Shown piece after piece: positions 36,215 through 48,719 of a stretch of 64,000 bases of DNA. The position numbers and the translations under genes are program-made. The notes beneath the pieces are model-generated. The model made no database searches and was not told where the DNA came from. It worked only from the letters and a program-made list of their open reading frames with translations. Source of the stretch: Echinarachnius parma (taxonomy: Eukaryota; Echinodermata; Echinoidea; Clypeasteroida; Echinarachniidae); assembly GCA_037951105.1 (NCBI GenBank), contig JBAMJV010009762.1:1-64000 (forward strand). Reading direction: 5' to 3'. Numbering within the stretch: position 1 is the first letter of the stretch; every line of letters starts with the position of its first letter.

Positions 36215-36519
36215 TTGAGAGGGCGAATTACCAGGCTGCTGTCTGGAAGGCAGCTCTGACTGCAGCCCCAGAGATAACTGGCCATGAGGGAGAGGGATGG
36301 AAACTCCTTGACGGCAGACTGGTGGTTGACTGGACTAAAGAGGCTCCGGCTCCAAATGCCATTCTGGGATTGGTTGCCTGCAAATGTCGCACAAACTGTC
36401 AGACAGGGTGATGTGGGTGCCGTGCCAATGGACTCCGCTGAACAGATGCATGCGGTTGTTGTGACTGCCAGAACTGTGATACTGATGCAGATGAAGCCGA
36501 CGAAGATAGTGACAATTAA
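36215..36519 (+). pseudogene. C-terminus of transposon nuclease-like protein, CxC-tail type
   Basis: Reads ANYQAAVWKAALTAAPEI, GEGWKLLDGRLVVDW, PAPNAILGLVACKC, then after an in-frame stop CGCRANGLR, and after another DACGCCDCQNCD, ending in an acidic tail with TAA at 36517-36519. The same protein family as 58737-59360, where NHRAALYKRAH and GQGWTLTVE align. The Cys-rich tail (ACKC, CGC, CGCCDCQNC) looks like a metal-binding module and is replaced by a purely acidic tail in the palindrome. It is fused to a LINE by its upstream junction. Confidence 0.65.
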
Positions 36520-37574
36520 TATGTGTAACAGGGTGTAGATTTGGCTCTATTTAATCAACTCCTCGTGATGATGGTATCATCGACAAGGTTAGTGATGCTG
36601 CTCACGCAGTTTTTAGTCTAGACGGATTACTGAAAAAGAGCTCTTTATAAGAACCTAGAAGCATTTGGGGGTAAAAGTTGGGAATCAAGCTATTTTACAT
36701 AATTTGGGGGTGCTGAATCCGATAAGCCCTGTTCCCAAGCATAATTTTGAGTTATTGACCATCTAATTTGCATAAACAAAATGGCCGCCAAAATGAAACC
36801 TTTGTAAAACCTGTAAAACGTGTTTATTCAATTACTTTGCAACCGGGCGATCAAAATCTGCAAATTTACCGTCTAAAATTATGTTTTATATCAAAAGGAA
36901 CATAAATAAGATAACGCTGATGTATTTAGTGGAAAAAAGATGCACAAATGTGCAAATTAGTGGCCGCCATGACAGAAAAGTCGTAAAAAATTGATTATTT
37001 GGGGGAAATTTAGGCCTACTGAATGTAACACTTAGAATCACTGTCTTAAACACTTTATGCGAATTAAATAATTATCAATTGTATGATTTACTCATATAAC
37101 ATACACAAATATAATTAGCACATTCAAAATGGCCGCCAATTGACGCTATTTCCACCATTTTGAACTGATAAAAAAGTGTTTCAGCAACTAAGCGAACAAA
37201 ACATATACAAATGCAATGTGCATATTCATTATTTCGATGAGAAGGGATGTCAATAAGACTGTTCTGATGAATGACGTGACATGCATGACTTATAGATATG
37301 CAAATTAGTGGCCGCCATTACTGACAAATGGTACAAAATGGATCATATTTCGTAAGTAAGGCCTAATAACAATGAATGCAATAAACAGTAACTTACTAAA
37401 AACCAAGTTTAGAATTATAATGATTGATCAAATCAGAACATGTATGAAATCATTATACACCTTTAATTTGCATAAACAAAATGGCAGAAAAATTACTCTA
37501 CTTCGTCCTTACCTTAAATGTAAGGACAAAGTATTACGTTTATAAATGTGTTTCTCCAACTGCTCTCGAAAAGG

Positions 37575-37920
37575 ACGCTCCATAAAGCCTCATTGGTTTC
37601 AACCATTTTTCATAGAATATTGGGCATATGAGGTTTTGTTCAAAAACTGATTAGCAAGAAAGACAATCAACAACAATTCAAAAACTTCTTATGAATTTGT
37701 TGAAAAGAGGAAGCATTTCTAGACATGTTTAACGGCTGGTTCAAAATTATCGAATACTTGTTGGACCCAACAATTGTTATACAAGGTTATGTTAATACAG
37801 TATATATTTCAGCCGTTTCTGAACCAATTTTGCCGTTTCAAATGTTATATTCGGCTGTTCATTAAGTCACAAAATATATTCTGTGTAGCGCCTTCTATAC
37901 CAAAACTCAACTATTCTTTC
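37575..37920. mobile_element. TTAA MITE family A, partial and diverged
   Basis: TTGGTTTCAACCATTTTTCAT, TATTTCAGCCGTTTCTGAACC, then TGTGTAGCGCC and TATACCAAAACTCAACTA follow the order of the right half of 20233-21146. The left end is lost. Confidence 0.55.
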
Positions 37921-38768
37921 AACGATGTTTATAAAGAAATAGAGTTTGTTTCCGAAACCTTTACAATGCTGTATTTTGGCTTGAACAAGCTGAACAGCTA
38001 AATTATATTAATTCTAAGACATCAAAACGCAGGAAAATACAATAGAAAATAACCGAAAATAAAATGAACAAAAAGTGAACATTTAGCAAAGGTGATGTTG
38101 AATCCAAGAAGTGTAGCCTTTGTACAGAGTGAATTGTACATTATCTTATCTGCTGCCTATGTTAATGTCAGAGGTATAAATAGTCTGATTATTATCCGTT
38201 ACATACACATTCGATATATTTCACTATTTGCAGTACGATTATATAAAACTGTAAATGAATCCTAATTAGTTAAAACTTCACTCATTAACTAAACGATTAT
38301 ACCACAATAGGGGCAACGGTTTTTGAACCACATGGTTTATTAATCATATTAAATATCGCGTGACTGCCTGTTACCAGTTTGGTGAAGTATGTGATAAGTA
38401 TGTTGACTGTTCGTGCTCAGTATCGGTCATTAATGCTAAGCGCACACTCCAGAAAGGGCCTATATATGCAGATTTAGTTCAAAGTACAAAGTATACTAAA
38501 ATATGTAAAATCGTACTTGCATTATCATTATATATATATCAAACATAGTCCAAAGGTCCCTTTTGCTTTTAACTACAAGCTTAATTCTTTTCATTAAACA
38601 TCGTGTCACTACCTGACACCAATTTGGTGAAATCTCCAATAAATAAATTGATTTGTGTGCTTTGATATTCGTTAACCACACTCTCCAAACAGGATATGTG
38701 CAGATGTATTTCACTGATTTCAATCAATCAGAAATACCAGTTACCAGTTTAGTTAAATCCTAATATAA

Positions 38769-39244
38769 ACACAACAAAAAAGTAACTTCCCCCCGAAGCA
38801 AAATGGCGTAACTTTTTAACTTTTTAAATAGAGTTTGAGCAACATAACTTGGCAGGAATGTTTTTAAAATTATTGGCTAACGTCTCTGTGAAAAAGAATT
38901 TGATCCGCCATGCCATGCATGAGTGAGAAAAATAACTCGGCAGGATTGTTCCTACATTTATTGACTAACTTATGTGTGGGAATTAAATTGGTCCGTCGAG
39001 TCATGGATGCAACGTACTGGCAAAATCAAAGGCAACATTTTCACTTTTTGACTCTTGTGACTTTTGAAAAGTGACATTTTTCCTTTAATGTGTGCTCACT
39101 CATGCATGGCAAGGCGGATCAAATTCATTTTCACAGAGACGTTAGCCAATAATTTTAGAAATATTCCTGCCAAGTTATGTTGCTCAAACCCTATTTGTTA
39201 AAAAGTTACGCCATTTTGCTTAGGGAGGAAGTATTTTTGTTTTT
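38769..39244. mobile_element. Palindromic MITE with AACAAAAAAGTAACTTCC end
   Basis: The left GCAAAATGGCGTAACTTTTT, TTTGAGCAACATAACTTGGC and GCTAACGTCTCTGTGAAAA are mirrored in reverse order on the right. The 476-bp element is non-coding and nested in the 36614-40085 element. Confidence 0.8.
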
Positions 39245-40151
39245 GTTTTTATTTACCTTCGTATGAAATATCACGGACAGAAGAATATTCAATGTTCTTA
39301 CACGTTTGATGTGATTTGCTACTTAAAATACTACATAAAAGATAAACTCTCAAATGATTAAAACGTTAATTTTGTCACTAACGGCAGCCAATAATTTGCA
39401 TATTCATAAGTCATCCATGTCATTAAATTCATCAGAATAATCTTTTTGACGTCCCTTATTGAAAACATACATCTGCGCATCGCTTCTTCGTATGTTTTAC
39501 TCTAGCTTAGTTACCGAGTTATAATAGACACGTTTCTATCCGCTCAAATATATAGCGTCAATTGGAGGCCATTTTTAATATTCCAATTCTATTTGTATAT
39601 AAGCAAAATATACTACTGGTGATTCAATGAAACGATCTCATTCAATTATTTGACTCGCAGGAATGATTAAGACACTGATTATCAGTGTTATATTCAGTAG
39701 GCTTAAACTGCCCCAAAATAACTTGTTTTGTAAGACTTTTCTGTAGTGGCGGCTACTAATTTGCATATGTATGTGTCTTCGTGTACACTAAATACATCAG
39801 AGTTATCATATGCATGTTCCTTTTGATAGTAATCATCATTCTAGACATTTAGTTTTGCTCGCCTGGTTGGAAAGTTATTGAACAAACTTGTTTTACAAGC
39901 TTAAAAAGGTGTCATTTTGGCGGCCAGTTTGTTTAGGCAAATTAGATGTTCAAAAACTCAATATTTCGCTTGGGAACAGGGCTAATCGGATTCAGCACCC
40001 CTAAATTATGTGAAATATCTTGGTTCCCAACTTTTACTCCCAAATGCTCCTAACATGCACATTTTCCAGAAATCCCACTAGACTATTTCATAAGTAGCTG
40101 ATTTCACTAAAGTTAAGCCTTATCAAACTGCAGTACCCCGTTAATGGTTAA

Positions 40152-40543
40152 AGTGATCTAGTAACTTTGTTGACACACGTGCAAAAAAGGATGATGGATT
40201 AATATACTTTGTACTGCAGTGATCTGATATATCCACAAAGTAATGTGCGAACATTTCACGTTAATTGGATGTTTTTTTTGTCTGAGATATGAGCATTAAT
40301 CCAAAGTGATATCTATATACTAACTCATTGCACTTACTTTGTACATGCATGACTGATTAAATTATCCCGTAGACAATTTCATATGTGAGCACTTCCATTG
40401 TAAATATCTTTTGAACGAAATGGAAATTAAAAAACCGAAACCTGTCTCGTGCTTTTATTTTTAATATGAAAATGATAAGGTATTATAGAACCACTAGAGT
40501 TTCAAATACGTTGTGAGGATTTCGACAATGTTAGTAAGTCCCT
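40152..40543. mobile_element. TTAA MITE family B
   Basis: It starts after TTAA (40148-40151) with AGTGATCTAGTAACTTTG and ends GTTAGTAAGTCCCT; the right target is changed to TTGA. Interior order matches 22023-22398. Confidence 0.7.
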
Positions 40544-42151
40544 TTGAATTATGTATTTGTTATAGATGCAATTGCAATTACTTTCTTTGTAATATTCTTT
40601 TTAAATACGATACAAATTTACAACTGGAGCTACTCAGTGAATTCAATTCTACTTCGTATGGCCTAATGAATCGGAATCAGGTAGGACGCACATCTGTTGC
40701 GGCCGAAATAGCACCACATTTTTGTAGACAATAGGTTTTCTATTGATATGCAAATGAGCTCTCGCTCCCCCGTGTATATATACGCCGCGGTTTCGCGACA
40801 ACGCCATTGTATATTTGTGTATAGCCGAGTAGCACCGATTATTCTACACGCTCGTCTGGACGAAGCCTCGTCTTCAACTCAAGCCTTTTCTACTACAAGC
40901 TAACTACGCCGGTTTGAAGTTTCACTTTCACCGCATGCTTACCAGCACACCCTAATGCGCCGTCAGGCGACCGGGTGGATAGGCCTGTATGCCCCGCGAG
41001 GGGACCAGGTTTACTATCAGCTGAAGCTCCCTATTGTGCCATCAGGCGGCCGGGGAGAGACGGCCAACCGCTACCTCTATGCCCCGTCAGGGGACCAGGT
41101 GAGAATCTGTACGTCGAAATCGGCCATCGAATACACCCGCTGATGATGCCTGAATCCCCCGTCGCTGATGCCGGATCTACCCGTCGCTGGGTGCTGGATT
41201 TACCCGCCACTGATGATAGGTCTGCCCGCTGCTGGAACCGGAGTACGGGGCCTTAGCCGATCGAGACGCCAGGAGCTTGGATGGAGATGGAGCCGACATG
41301 AGGGTTTTCATCTACCTCATTGTTACAAAGGCCAGCATGTACACAGCTCCCTTTGAGGTAGAGCCATGAAGCCGCTTTGGCCTCTTTCGATTGAGCCGGC
41401 TACTGTATTAGCCTAGGCTGTATATTTGTATGAGAAGCCATGGAATGGTTACTAGATGAGGGTTATCTGAGATATATCCCGGCCTGAAATAAGGCGATGT
41501 TATATACATGCAGGTGGACTCGAATGGGCTCTTTCATTCGGTGTGATTTTTTATCCCGCACACCATAGTTATCGACCGAGAGGAATAATGGTAATGTATT
41601 TGATGTTACATGATGTCACATGCCATGTTATAACCCCACTTGGTCGATGTGTGATCAGATGGTTCTATGAACCGGGGCCCATATCCACGGTATACTCGCG
41701 GCAAGTGGCCGTCGTGAGATATAGACCGTTCGCTCGCTTCGATGCAACGATGAAGCGGAGTCTATACGGATAGGGAATGGTCGTGAATGATTATACTACA
41801 TTATGGCCATTTGTACCTGAATTGGAATTGGTTATTCTAGAACCGATAATGATACATAGTGCCTTATTTTATATACTGGCTATGCCCAACTTACACATGG
41901 TGGTGTAATGGATGAATTTTAGCACGGCCGTGTACTAAATATTTACAGTTTGACGCATTTGCGCTGACCATTTTACGGCTAGTTCTGTCGACTTGTGTAT
42001 ACCGTGAGATTCAGGGCGCACCAATCACGGTGTCGACCTTTGAATGGGCACGTACAGGATATCAGTTTTGCCCTATTTGCCGGGTGCCAGTGTTTTCGGT
42101 ATTGGAAACTGAATTTTAGCCTACCAGCCGGCCTGGCTGTCGTGGTTTTAA

Positions 42152-42712
42152 AGGGGTATTCCGGGCCTAATAAAACCATTCGTTATTTGAATAAGCAGAA
42201 TAAGAGGCATAATTGGTGAAAATTTGATCAAAATCGGACAAGAAACACGGGAGTTATACCTATTTGAACATCATGTAGTAATGAGCGATCGTTTCAAAAT
42301 TGCCGCCATATGCAACATCATTGACGAGCAACTCGCCATGGCTTTAGTACATGAAAATACACTTATTTCTCATTTTCGTGGCTAAAAATTATTTTTTCTC
42401 TGCTTGTTTTCACGAATTCATAGAAGAATATCGATGGGCCAACCTCTTTGGAATTTGTAAGCTCATAAATTTGCTTTGTTATTAAGAAAATTTAATTTTT
42501 TTTAAATTTCCATGTAGAAGTCAAAATGGCTGCAGCTCGCAAGTGACGTCACGATCGATAGCAATTGCGAACGATACTACAAATTCGGAGCAAAGTTCAT
42601 CCTGTCATAACTTTTTTATTGCTCTACCGTTTTGGCTCAGATTTTCGATCATGATTCTTCATATTCACTTCATTTTATAGCAACCATCACATTTCTGGGG
42701 TGGAATTCCCCT
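42152..42712. mobile_element. TTAA MITE with AGGGGTATTCC ends
   Basis: AGGGGTATTCCGGGCC at the left and GGAATTCCCCT at the right, each next to TTAA (42148-42151 and 42713-42716). About 560 bp, non-coding, inserted in the DIRS-like element. Confidence 0.75.
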
Positions 42713-44792
42713 TTAAAACAATATGACTATACTGGCATGATATACGTGCTGAAAGGTATCTGATTACCCGAACCTGAATTTTAGCCCAGCCGCCATCTTG
42801 ATTATCATGTTTTCGTTTAAACATACTGTCATGGGAAATGCGGTATATGACCACCACAGATTGTTAAGGTGATTTGGTATGCGGTTCAGTATTCATTTTA
42901 TGCACCATATCTAATTTGGTGCTGTCATCGTTACCGTCGTTCAGCTTAACGACGCTCCATCCTTTGATTAGTCATTTGTCGACATGTCGACCATTTCAAG
43001 GAGCCTTTATTTGGGCGGATCGTGGTATGTCCACGCGGATTATGACGGGTCATTTGTTTGGCTTGAAGACGGATAATTTTACTCGTCTAAATTGTAAGAG
43101 GAATTACAATACAAGGGCTTTTGGCTGTGAGCCAATGCCCCGCCCTGGGCGCGTGTCAGTCTATTGCTCGCTTTTTGGCGCACATAGCCATGGATACTTG
43201 CTATTGAATGTTATCAATGGGGCGCCTCTTTAATAGTATGAATGCAAAAGCTCCCGGCCCGGTATGTGCGGTCTTGATGTTCGTGCAGTTGTTTTGTGTG
43301 AAGGTGTACAGTTTTATCTCCGGTCATCCGTGCCTAGTTTCACGATATGAGTACAGGGGTCCTCCCCTTATATCGTACGATGTAAATTGTTCTCATGTCT
43401 TAGTGGAATTACACACTATTCTTATGCTTTTTGACTTTGCCAGAATTAGGCAAGCCATTGTCAAGTGTAAGCCGGACGTTTTTCATTACCAAACAATGCA
43501 AAGTAGAGCTGACTAAGTGGTTCCGGAAAGGATACCTCTCTGAAGTACGGCTGAGGGCTCATGTTATAGTGCCAAGACATGATGGTGGACCCGTCTGGCT
43601 TAACCTAATGAAGCGGTGGCGTGCTAAGCACAACACATTCCACCGCATTTGTCTTATAGTTGTCGCATTCCAGGGTAGTTCATCAGGCGAGAGGATTATC
43701 ACCATACCACTCCTTTTATTCGTGTTGCTTCGCCCTGTTATGTGTTCCGATTTGAAAGGATGTATATCCGAGTAGGTGGATATTTTAGCTTGAGAACACA
43801 TCATATTTTGTTCTGCATGACAACAGTATCGTTCATTTCTATAGCAATACAAAGTGGACATGAGTGAACAATGTTCAATGTGTGAACATACTTTGTTGCC
43901 CCTATATCATAGGTTGAGACAATTGACAGTCGAATCTGAACAATGCGTTCTGTTTAGGCATGGTAATGCCGACACGTATCTGTATTGACGGTTGCGTGCT
44001 ATCGTCCCGCTATAATGGATTGAGTGTTGCAGTATTTTATTCATACTAACGTTGACGGAGATTAGGCAGTCGTTCGTGCTAATCTATTTGCGGAACTAGA
44101 TTATTTGCCGTGATCTATTGATTGGCGTTTTTGACGCCAGGTGATCGATCTATATATATATAGTATATGGCATTGTCGTGATTCAATGCCCTAGTCGTTA
44201 CGCCTACGTAATTTGTTTGGGGCGTGTTTATATCGGAACTATATAGCGCCTTATGATCCATTCTTTAGAAGTACTACTGCACAATCATGTGTCAATGTCC
44301 GTTTCAGCATTGGTCAGTCGTACGTGCGGACAGAAGCTGGTTTGAATACTTTTCGAATTGTTTTTGCAAAGGAAGCGTATACATTCGGTTTCCTTGGCAT
44401 GGTTAACGCATTACACGTGACAGGTGTAGCTTTCAGATACTTGTTTATCTCGGGGTTACTACAATGTCTTACGTTAGTTTGTTTTGAGTGATCGCTGGGC
44501 TCGTTCCGGGTCGGATGGCACAGATGTATTTATTATATCACTCTTGTTTAAGACCGCTTTGGTATATATAACGGTCGTGTGTACCTTTGTATAAGGTACT
44601 TTAGAAGCAACACACTTGGAATAACCTCGAGTGGCTTTCGTTGTTGATTTTTCGAAATTGGTAATTTTGGACCGCCGGTGCGGCTTTCATATTGGGCGCC
44701 GGTATGTTAGCATCATAAAAGCATTTTAATTTAAGCCCCATCGGTATGCGTCAGCATAGGCCATCAGCATGATCAGTAGGTCGATGGCATAA

Positions 44793-46027
44793 TAGTAGGC
44801 TTGTTAAGACCCCAAAATATGGGTGTTCACTGCGATTTGGGGCACAACTTTTTTAATAACTTCAAAATATTCCTTGGATGAAAAGAAGAAAATTCATCCA
44901 AAGAGACACTCTGTATTTATGCAAATTAGGCCTAATTTCCATAATTTATGCAAATTTATTCATGAAAATGGGATATTCCATGAAAATGGTGTTTTCATTG
45001 ACATATTTGAAGGAGAACATATTCCTTGGATCAAAAGAAGAAAATTCATTCAAAGAGACACCCTGTTTATATGCAAATTAGGTCTAATTTCAATAATTTA
45101 TGCAAATGTATTGATGGGAATGGGATATCTATGCCAATGGTGTTTTTATTGACATATTCGGGAGAACATAATCCTTGGATCAAAAGAAGAAAATTTATCC
45201 AAAGAGACACTCTGTATCTATGCAAATTAGGCCTAATTTCCATAATTTATGCAAATGTATTCATGGGCCCAGAAATAACGGAACGGGGCACTTCCCAAAA
45301 TAAAGCCACGAAATGACTGGGTCCATCGGATAGTGTGTCTTTTCAAATGAAAATTGATACCAAGAACATTAATTTTGGTCGTGTAGTTTTTGTTTTACAT
45401 CGCTGTGAGTGACACCACGTCAGGGTTAATTTTTCTTCAATTTTAACTGACCTATTGGCTAAAGAATGACCCAAACAGCTCGTCATAGAATTACGGTGAA
45501 AAATGATGCGGACACCTTTGTTAATGTGCAATCGACTGAATAGCCACAGCACCGAATTTCTGGGCCCATGAATAAATTTGCATAAATTATGGAAATTGGG
45601 CCTAATTTGCATAGATACAGAGTGTCTCTTTGGATAAATTTTCTTCTTTTGATCCAAGGATTATGTTCTCCCAAATATGTCAATAAAAACACCATTGGCA
45701 TATATATCCCATTCCATCAATACATTTGCATACATTATGGAAATTAGACCTAATTTGCATAATAAACAGGGTGTATCTTTGAATTAATTTTCTTCTTTTG
45801 ATCCAAGGAATATGTTCTCCTTAAAATATGTCAATAAAAACACAATTTTCATGGAATATCCCACTTTCATGAATAAATTTGCATAAATTATGGAAATTAG
45901 GCCTAATTTGCATAGATACAGAGTGTCTCTTTGGATGAATTTTCTTCTTTTTATCCAAGGAATATGTTGAAGTTACTAAAAGAATTGTGCCCAAATCGCA
46001 GTGGCGGACCTCTTAACAAGCCTACTA
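44793..46027. mobile_element. Foldback element with three tandem units per arm
   Basis: Ends AGTAGGCTTGTTAAGA (44794) and TCTTAACAAGCCTACT (to 46026) are inverted. Each arm holds three roughly 130-150 bp units containing TTCCTTGGATCAAAAGAAG, CAAAGAGACAC and ATGCAAATTAGG with TTTATGCAAAT; the right arm is the mirror image. The centre (45280-45560) is unique. It is non-coding, nested in the DIRS-like element. Confidence 0.75.
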
Positions 46028-46960
46028 TAAGGTTAATTGCCACAATGTTTGGATCCAATTGCAGCATGGTAGAACGGCGCCAATCTTGTCGCCTTGATAG
46101 TCAACGATACGTTTGTTATCGTGCCGCCCTATTGTGTGGCGAACACTTTGTGATATTGCGTTCATTTGTAATATGTAAATAAGTATTATACTATACGTTT
46201 TGGGTCAATGGCATTATTGTCCTATCCCGTTCATGACTGGTTCCGTATACTCGGGCTAGGGTCGTCGGAGAATATAGATGTATAAAGTGGATTGATCAAT
46301 CCTTACGGACAGGCGGAGAAACCGCCTGAAAGAGCTTTCGCTGAAAGGGCCTTCCAAACGTTAAGTGTTGATTGTCACTATGATAGTACGGATAAAATCA
46401 TTATGATGCAGGATAACACTGCTTTTCTCACATAAATAATATATGGATTCCGTGTGCAATGGCACTGCATGTTCCGTTGGGATCGTGAACATTCGGAATT
46501 GTTGAATCATACTGTCTTTTTTCCTTGTTATTTGGTACACCGTACTTAGATCTCGTAGTTTTATATTTGAGTTTAGACTCTCCCTCACTCTCGACTTCAG
46601 TGATTGATAACAACCAGAGGAAGAGAAATATATTGGCTCAATTTAGATGATAAAGATTTTTTGATTTGTATTTCTAGCTCCTTATTCCGGGGATCGTATT
46701 ATTCGATCCCGAGATTACTGTACAGGTATGCAGGATCACGCGGACACATGCACGCGTCGCGTTTGTCCGTTCGTGGAATATGTTTACGCGGACATCATGA
46801 CTGTATTAGTGCAAGCTATATTATTGATGTACCCGTATACTTACGGGCACTGATTTAGAATGGATTTGATTTGGCCGTCCGCGTGACTTGTCTATCGGGC
46901 ACGACAATTCTGGTTACTGTCGTGCGTAGTATTAGCTCCCCAACTCTGGCTTTGAAGGTA

Positions 46961-47087
46961 CTACCTGATTCCGATTCATTAGGCCATACGAAGTAGAATC
47001 GGAAAATTAAACGAGATTTAAATGAAATTTAGATTGAAGTTTAATTATGATTCTACGAAGTATAGGCCTAATATGAGGAGTCAGGTA
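46961..47087 (-). repeat. Internal complementary region of the DIRS-like element
   Basis: The reverse complement reads, in order, the right outer terminus (TACCTGACTCCTCATATTAG), the right-end extension (TTAAACTTCAATCTAAATTT), then directly the left outer terminus (ATTCTACTTCGTATGGCC to CAGGTAG). All three parts occur separately at 47362-47452 and 40646-40684. Confidence 0.8.
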
Positions 47088-47679
47088 CCCGCCCTACTAT
47101 CCGTCGGATTGACTGGGGTGTAAAGCTTATCGAAGATTCTTTACACTTTGAGTGCCAGGGATTCGTATACTCTATCACGTCTATGGCGTAATAGGACCCG
47201 TACCCTTGTGGAGTTGGGCGAGCCTTTTCTTTGAAAAATGGCGTTGTCGCGAAACCGCGGCGTATATATACACGGGGGAGCGAGAGCTCATTTGCATATC
47301 AATAGAAAACCTATTGTCTACAAAAATGTGGTGCTATTTCGGCCGCAACAGATGTGCGTCATACCTGACTCCTCATATTAGGCCTATACTTCGTAGAATC
47401 ATAATTAAACTTCAATCTAAATTTCATTTAAATCTCGTTTAATTTTCCGATTATACACGTGCAATATGTTTTGCGTTTATATATTTAGCGTAATAGTTTT
47501 AATATATACATGTATAAACGAAAGGCGAACTAATACATACAGCTTTGGTTTCTTCCTATATTTAAATAATGCAAAGAGTAATCATAAATGATCGAGAAGG
47601 AAGAATAATAGGCGTAGCTTAATAAGCATTGTTCCTCCCTTTAATCCTCCAAATGAAAAAAGGCACTGGTCGAAAAATT

Positions 47680-47751
47680 GGTCTCCGCCAGGACTTGAAC
47701 CCGGGTCTCCAGCTTGGAACGCTGATGCCTTAACCACTAGGCCATGGGGAC
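47680..47751 (-). tRNA. tRNA-Gly(TCC)-like gene or pseudogene
   Basis: A 72-nt cloverleaf: D stem GCCT/AGGC is perfect, the anticodon arm TCAGC-GTTCCAA-GCTGG has anticodon TCC, and the T arm is CCGGG-TTCAAGT-CCTGG. A box TGGCCTAGTGG and B box GGTTCAAGTCC fit Pol III consensus, and a T5 terminator follows after 2-3 nt. The acceptor stem GTCCCCA/CGGAGAC has two mismatches, and the sequence differs from typical metazoan tRNA-Gly. It is more likely a diverged copy, or a SINE head, than a working tRNA. Confidence 0.65.
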
Positions 47752-48719
47752 CCGTGTGATTGAAGACAGATCCAAATTCAGGTCATTGGCAAGCCAATCT
47801 CTCGGCCCTTTGTACTCAATTAATTCACGGGGAAGGAGTTACGAACAATGCAAGCCGCATGTACAGCTGGATCACAAAGGAGTTGTTTTTACAAAAATGA
47901 CCTTCCACTTTCAGAAATTGTATTTTCGTGCGTAAATAAATGAACCCATACGACACGATCGCTGCACACCTATGACGTAAAGGTCAGTTATATGTGTGTA
48001 TTGGCGCCATAGCTGCATGTAGAGGACAATAGACATTCTCTCGCAGGATCTTAAATCGGCTTGTAACGCAAAATGAGGCGACCTCGTGACGCATGACCAT
48101 AGGTGAATGTGTGTGTGTGTGTGTGTTTGTGTGTGCCCTGTCGCTATGCCATGCGCTCATATTGGTTCCTCTGCATTCGGCTATTTTCGAGACGAGTGTT
48201 TATGTAATGTCTTAAAATTAATTTGTAAGTGGAAGCCCTGTTTGATCTTGTTTTGGTGATGGGGTTCATTCAAATGTATTTATATGGCCTTTGCATATGC
48301 AAACGTGCTATCAATATGTATTCTGTAATCTGTAAGACATATTTGTTAAGTTGCAAGAGGTTTTGGATATAATCCCCAATGAATCAACGTGTATTTCGTC
48401 TTTCAAAACAGCCAACGTAAAATGTTCGAAGAAGGTAACATGCATGAGTGATTTCTCCATTGTCTACGATGCGCTTACCCCGCCGTGATGGGTCGTGAGC
48501 GACGATTAACACGGTACAATCGCACAAAATAGAAGCATCGGACAATCCCCAGGGGCCAACTTTTGGAGGCGCAAAGGACCCCTTTATCCACGGATACACC
48601 CAGGGAGACTCATATTTTTGGATTTGTTACATTCTCCTCTAAATATTCATATGTTCAACAATCAGTACGCTTTTCGATGCACAAAAGACCTCTGGGCTGC
48701 CGGTCTATAAGTCAGATGT
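47752..48719. other. Non-coding interior of the TAGTCC-ended element
   Basis: No gene recognised. A (GT)n run lies at 48111-48134. Confidence 0.45.

Larger units (their letters stand above)
33042..37303. repeat. Duplicated block, copy A (no palindrome insertion)
   Basis: Nearly identical to 53827-55176 plus 61083-64000. It contains a family A MITE, 0.9 kb of non-coding DNA, a LINE fragment, a nuclease-like C-terminus and the left arm of the 36614-40085 element. At 34385-34387 the TAT target is single here, while the second copy has a 5.9-kb insertion. The end at 37303 is set by the window edge in copy B. Confidence 0.9.
36614..40085. mobile_element. Foldback DNA element with TAGTCTAG ends, TTT target duplication
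   Basis: The left end is TAGTCTAGACGGATT and the right end (inverted) TAGTCTAGTGGGATTT; flanks are TTT on both sides (36611-36613, 40086-40088). Arms of about 700 bp (36614-37340 and 39375-40085) align end to end, sharing AGCATTTGGGGGTAAAAGTT, CTGAATCCGAT, GCCCTGTTCCCAAGC, TAATTTGCATAAACAAAATGG and GGCCGCCA. The centre holds a family A MITE piece, a 250-bp two-copy repeat (38340-38760) and a palindromic MITE. No protein is recognised. It shares end sequence and duplication length with 55177-61082. Confidence 0.8.
40646..47452. mobile_element. DIRS-like element with inverted ends and internal complementary region
   Basis: Inverted terminal repeats of about 160 bp (40649-40808 and 47237-47400) share GCGGCCGAAATAGCACCAC, ATTGATATGCAAATGAGC and CGCGGTTTCGCGACAACGCC. 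The right repeat has an extra outer stretch to 47452. At 46961-47087 the two outer termini are found joined, in inverse orientation, the circle-junction layout of DIRS retroelements. Both outer edges end at ATT and no target duplication is seen, as expected for tyrosine-recombinase integration. About 6.8 kb, matching family size. No reverse transcriptase or recombinase is recognisable, so it is a fossil or a non-autonomous form; two other elements are nested in it. Confidence 0.75.

Noticed and set aside
42874-43775. Frames of 100-120 codons inside the DIRS-like element
   Set aside because: No reverse transcriptase, RNase H or tyrosine recombinase motifs could be recognised, so no product is assigned.
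44823-45701. Several overlapping 70-110 codon frames on both strands
   Set aside because: They are shadows of the tandem units of the foldback element; the same peptide recurs in each unit and there is no known domain.
48384-48599. Minus-strand 71-codon frame (MYPWIKGSFAPPKVG)
   Set aside because: No family resemblance, no splice partners and it lies in transposon DNA.
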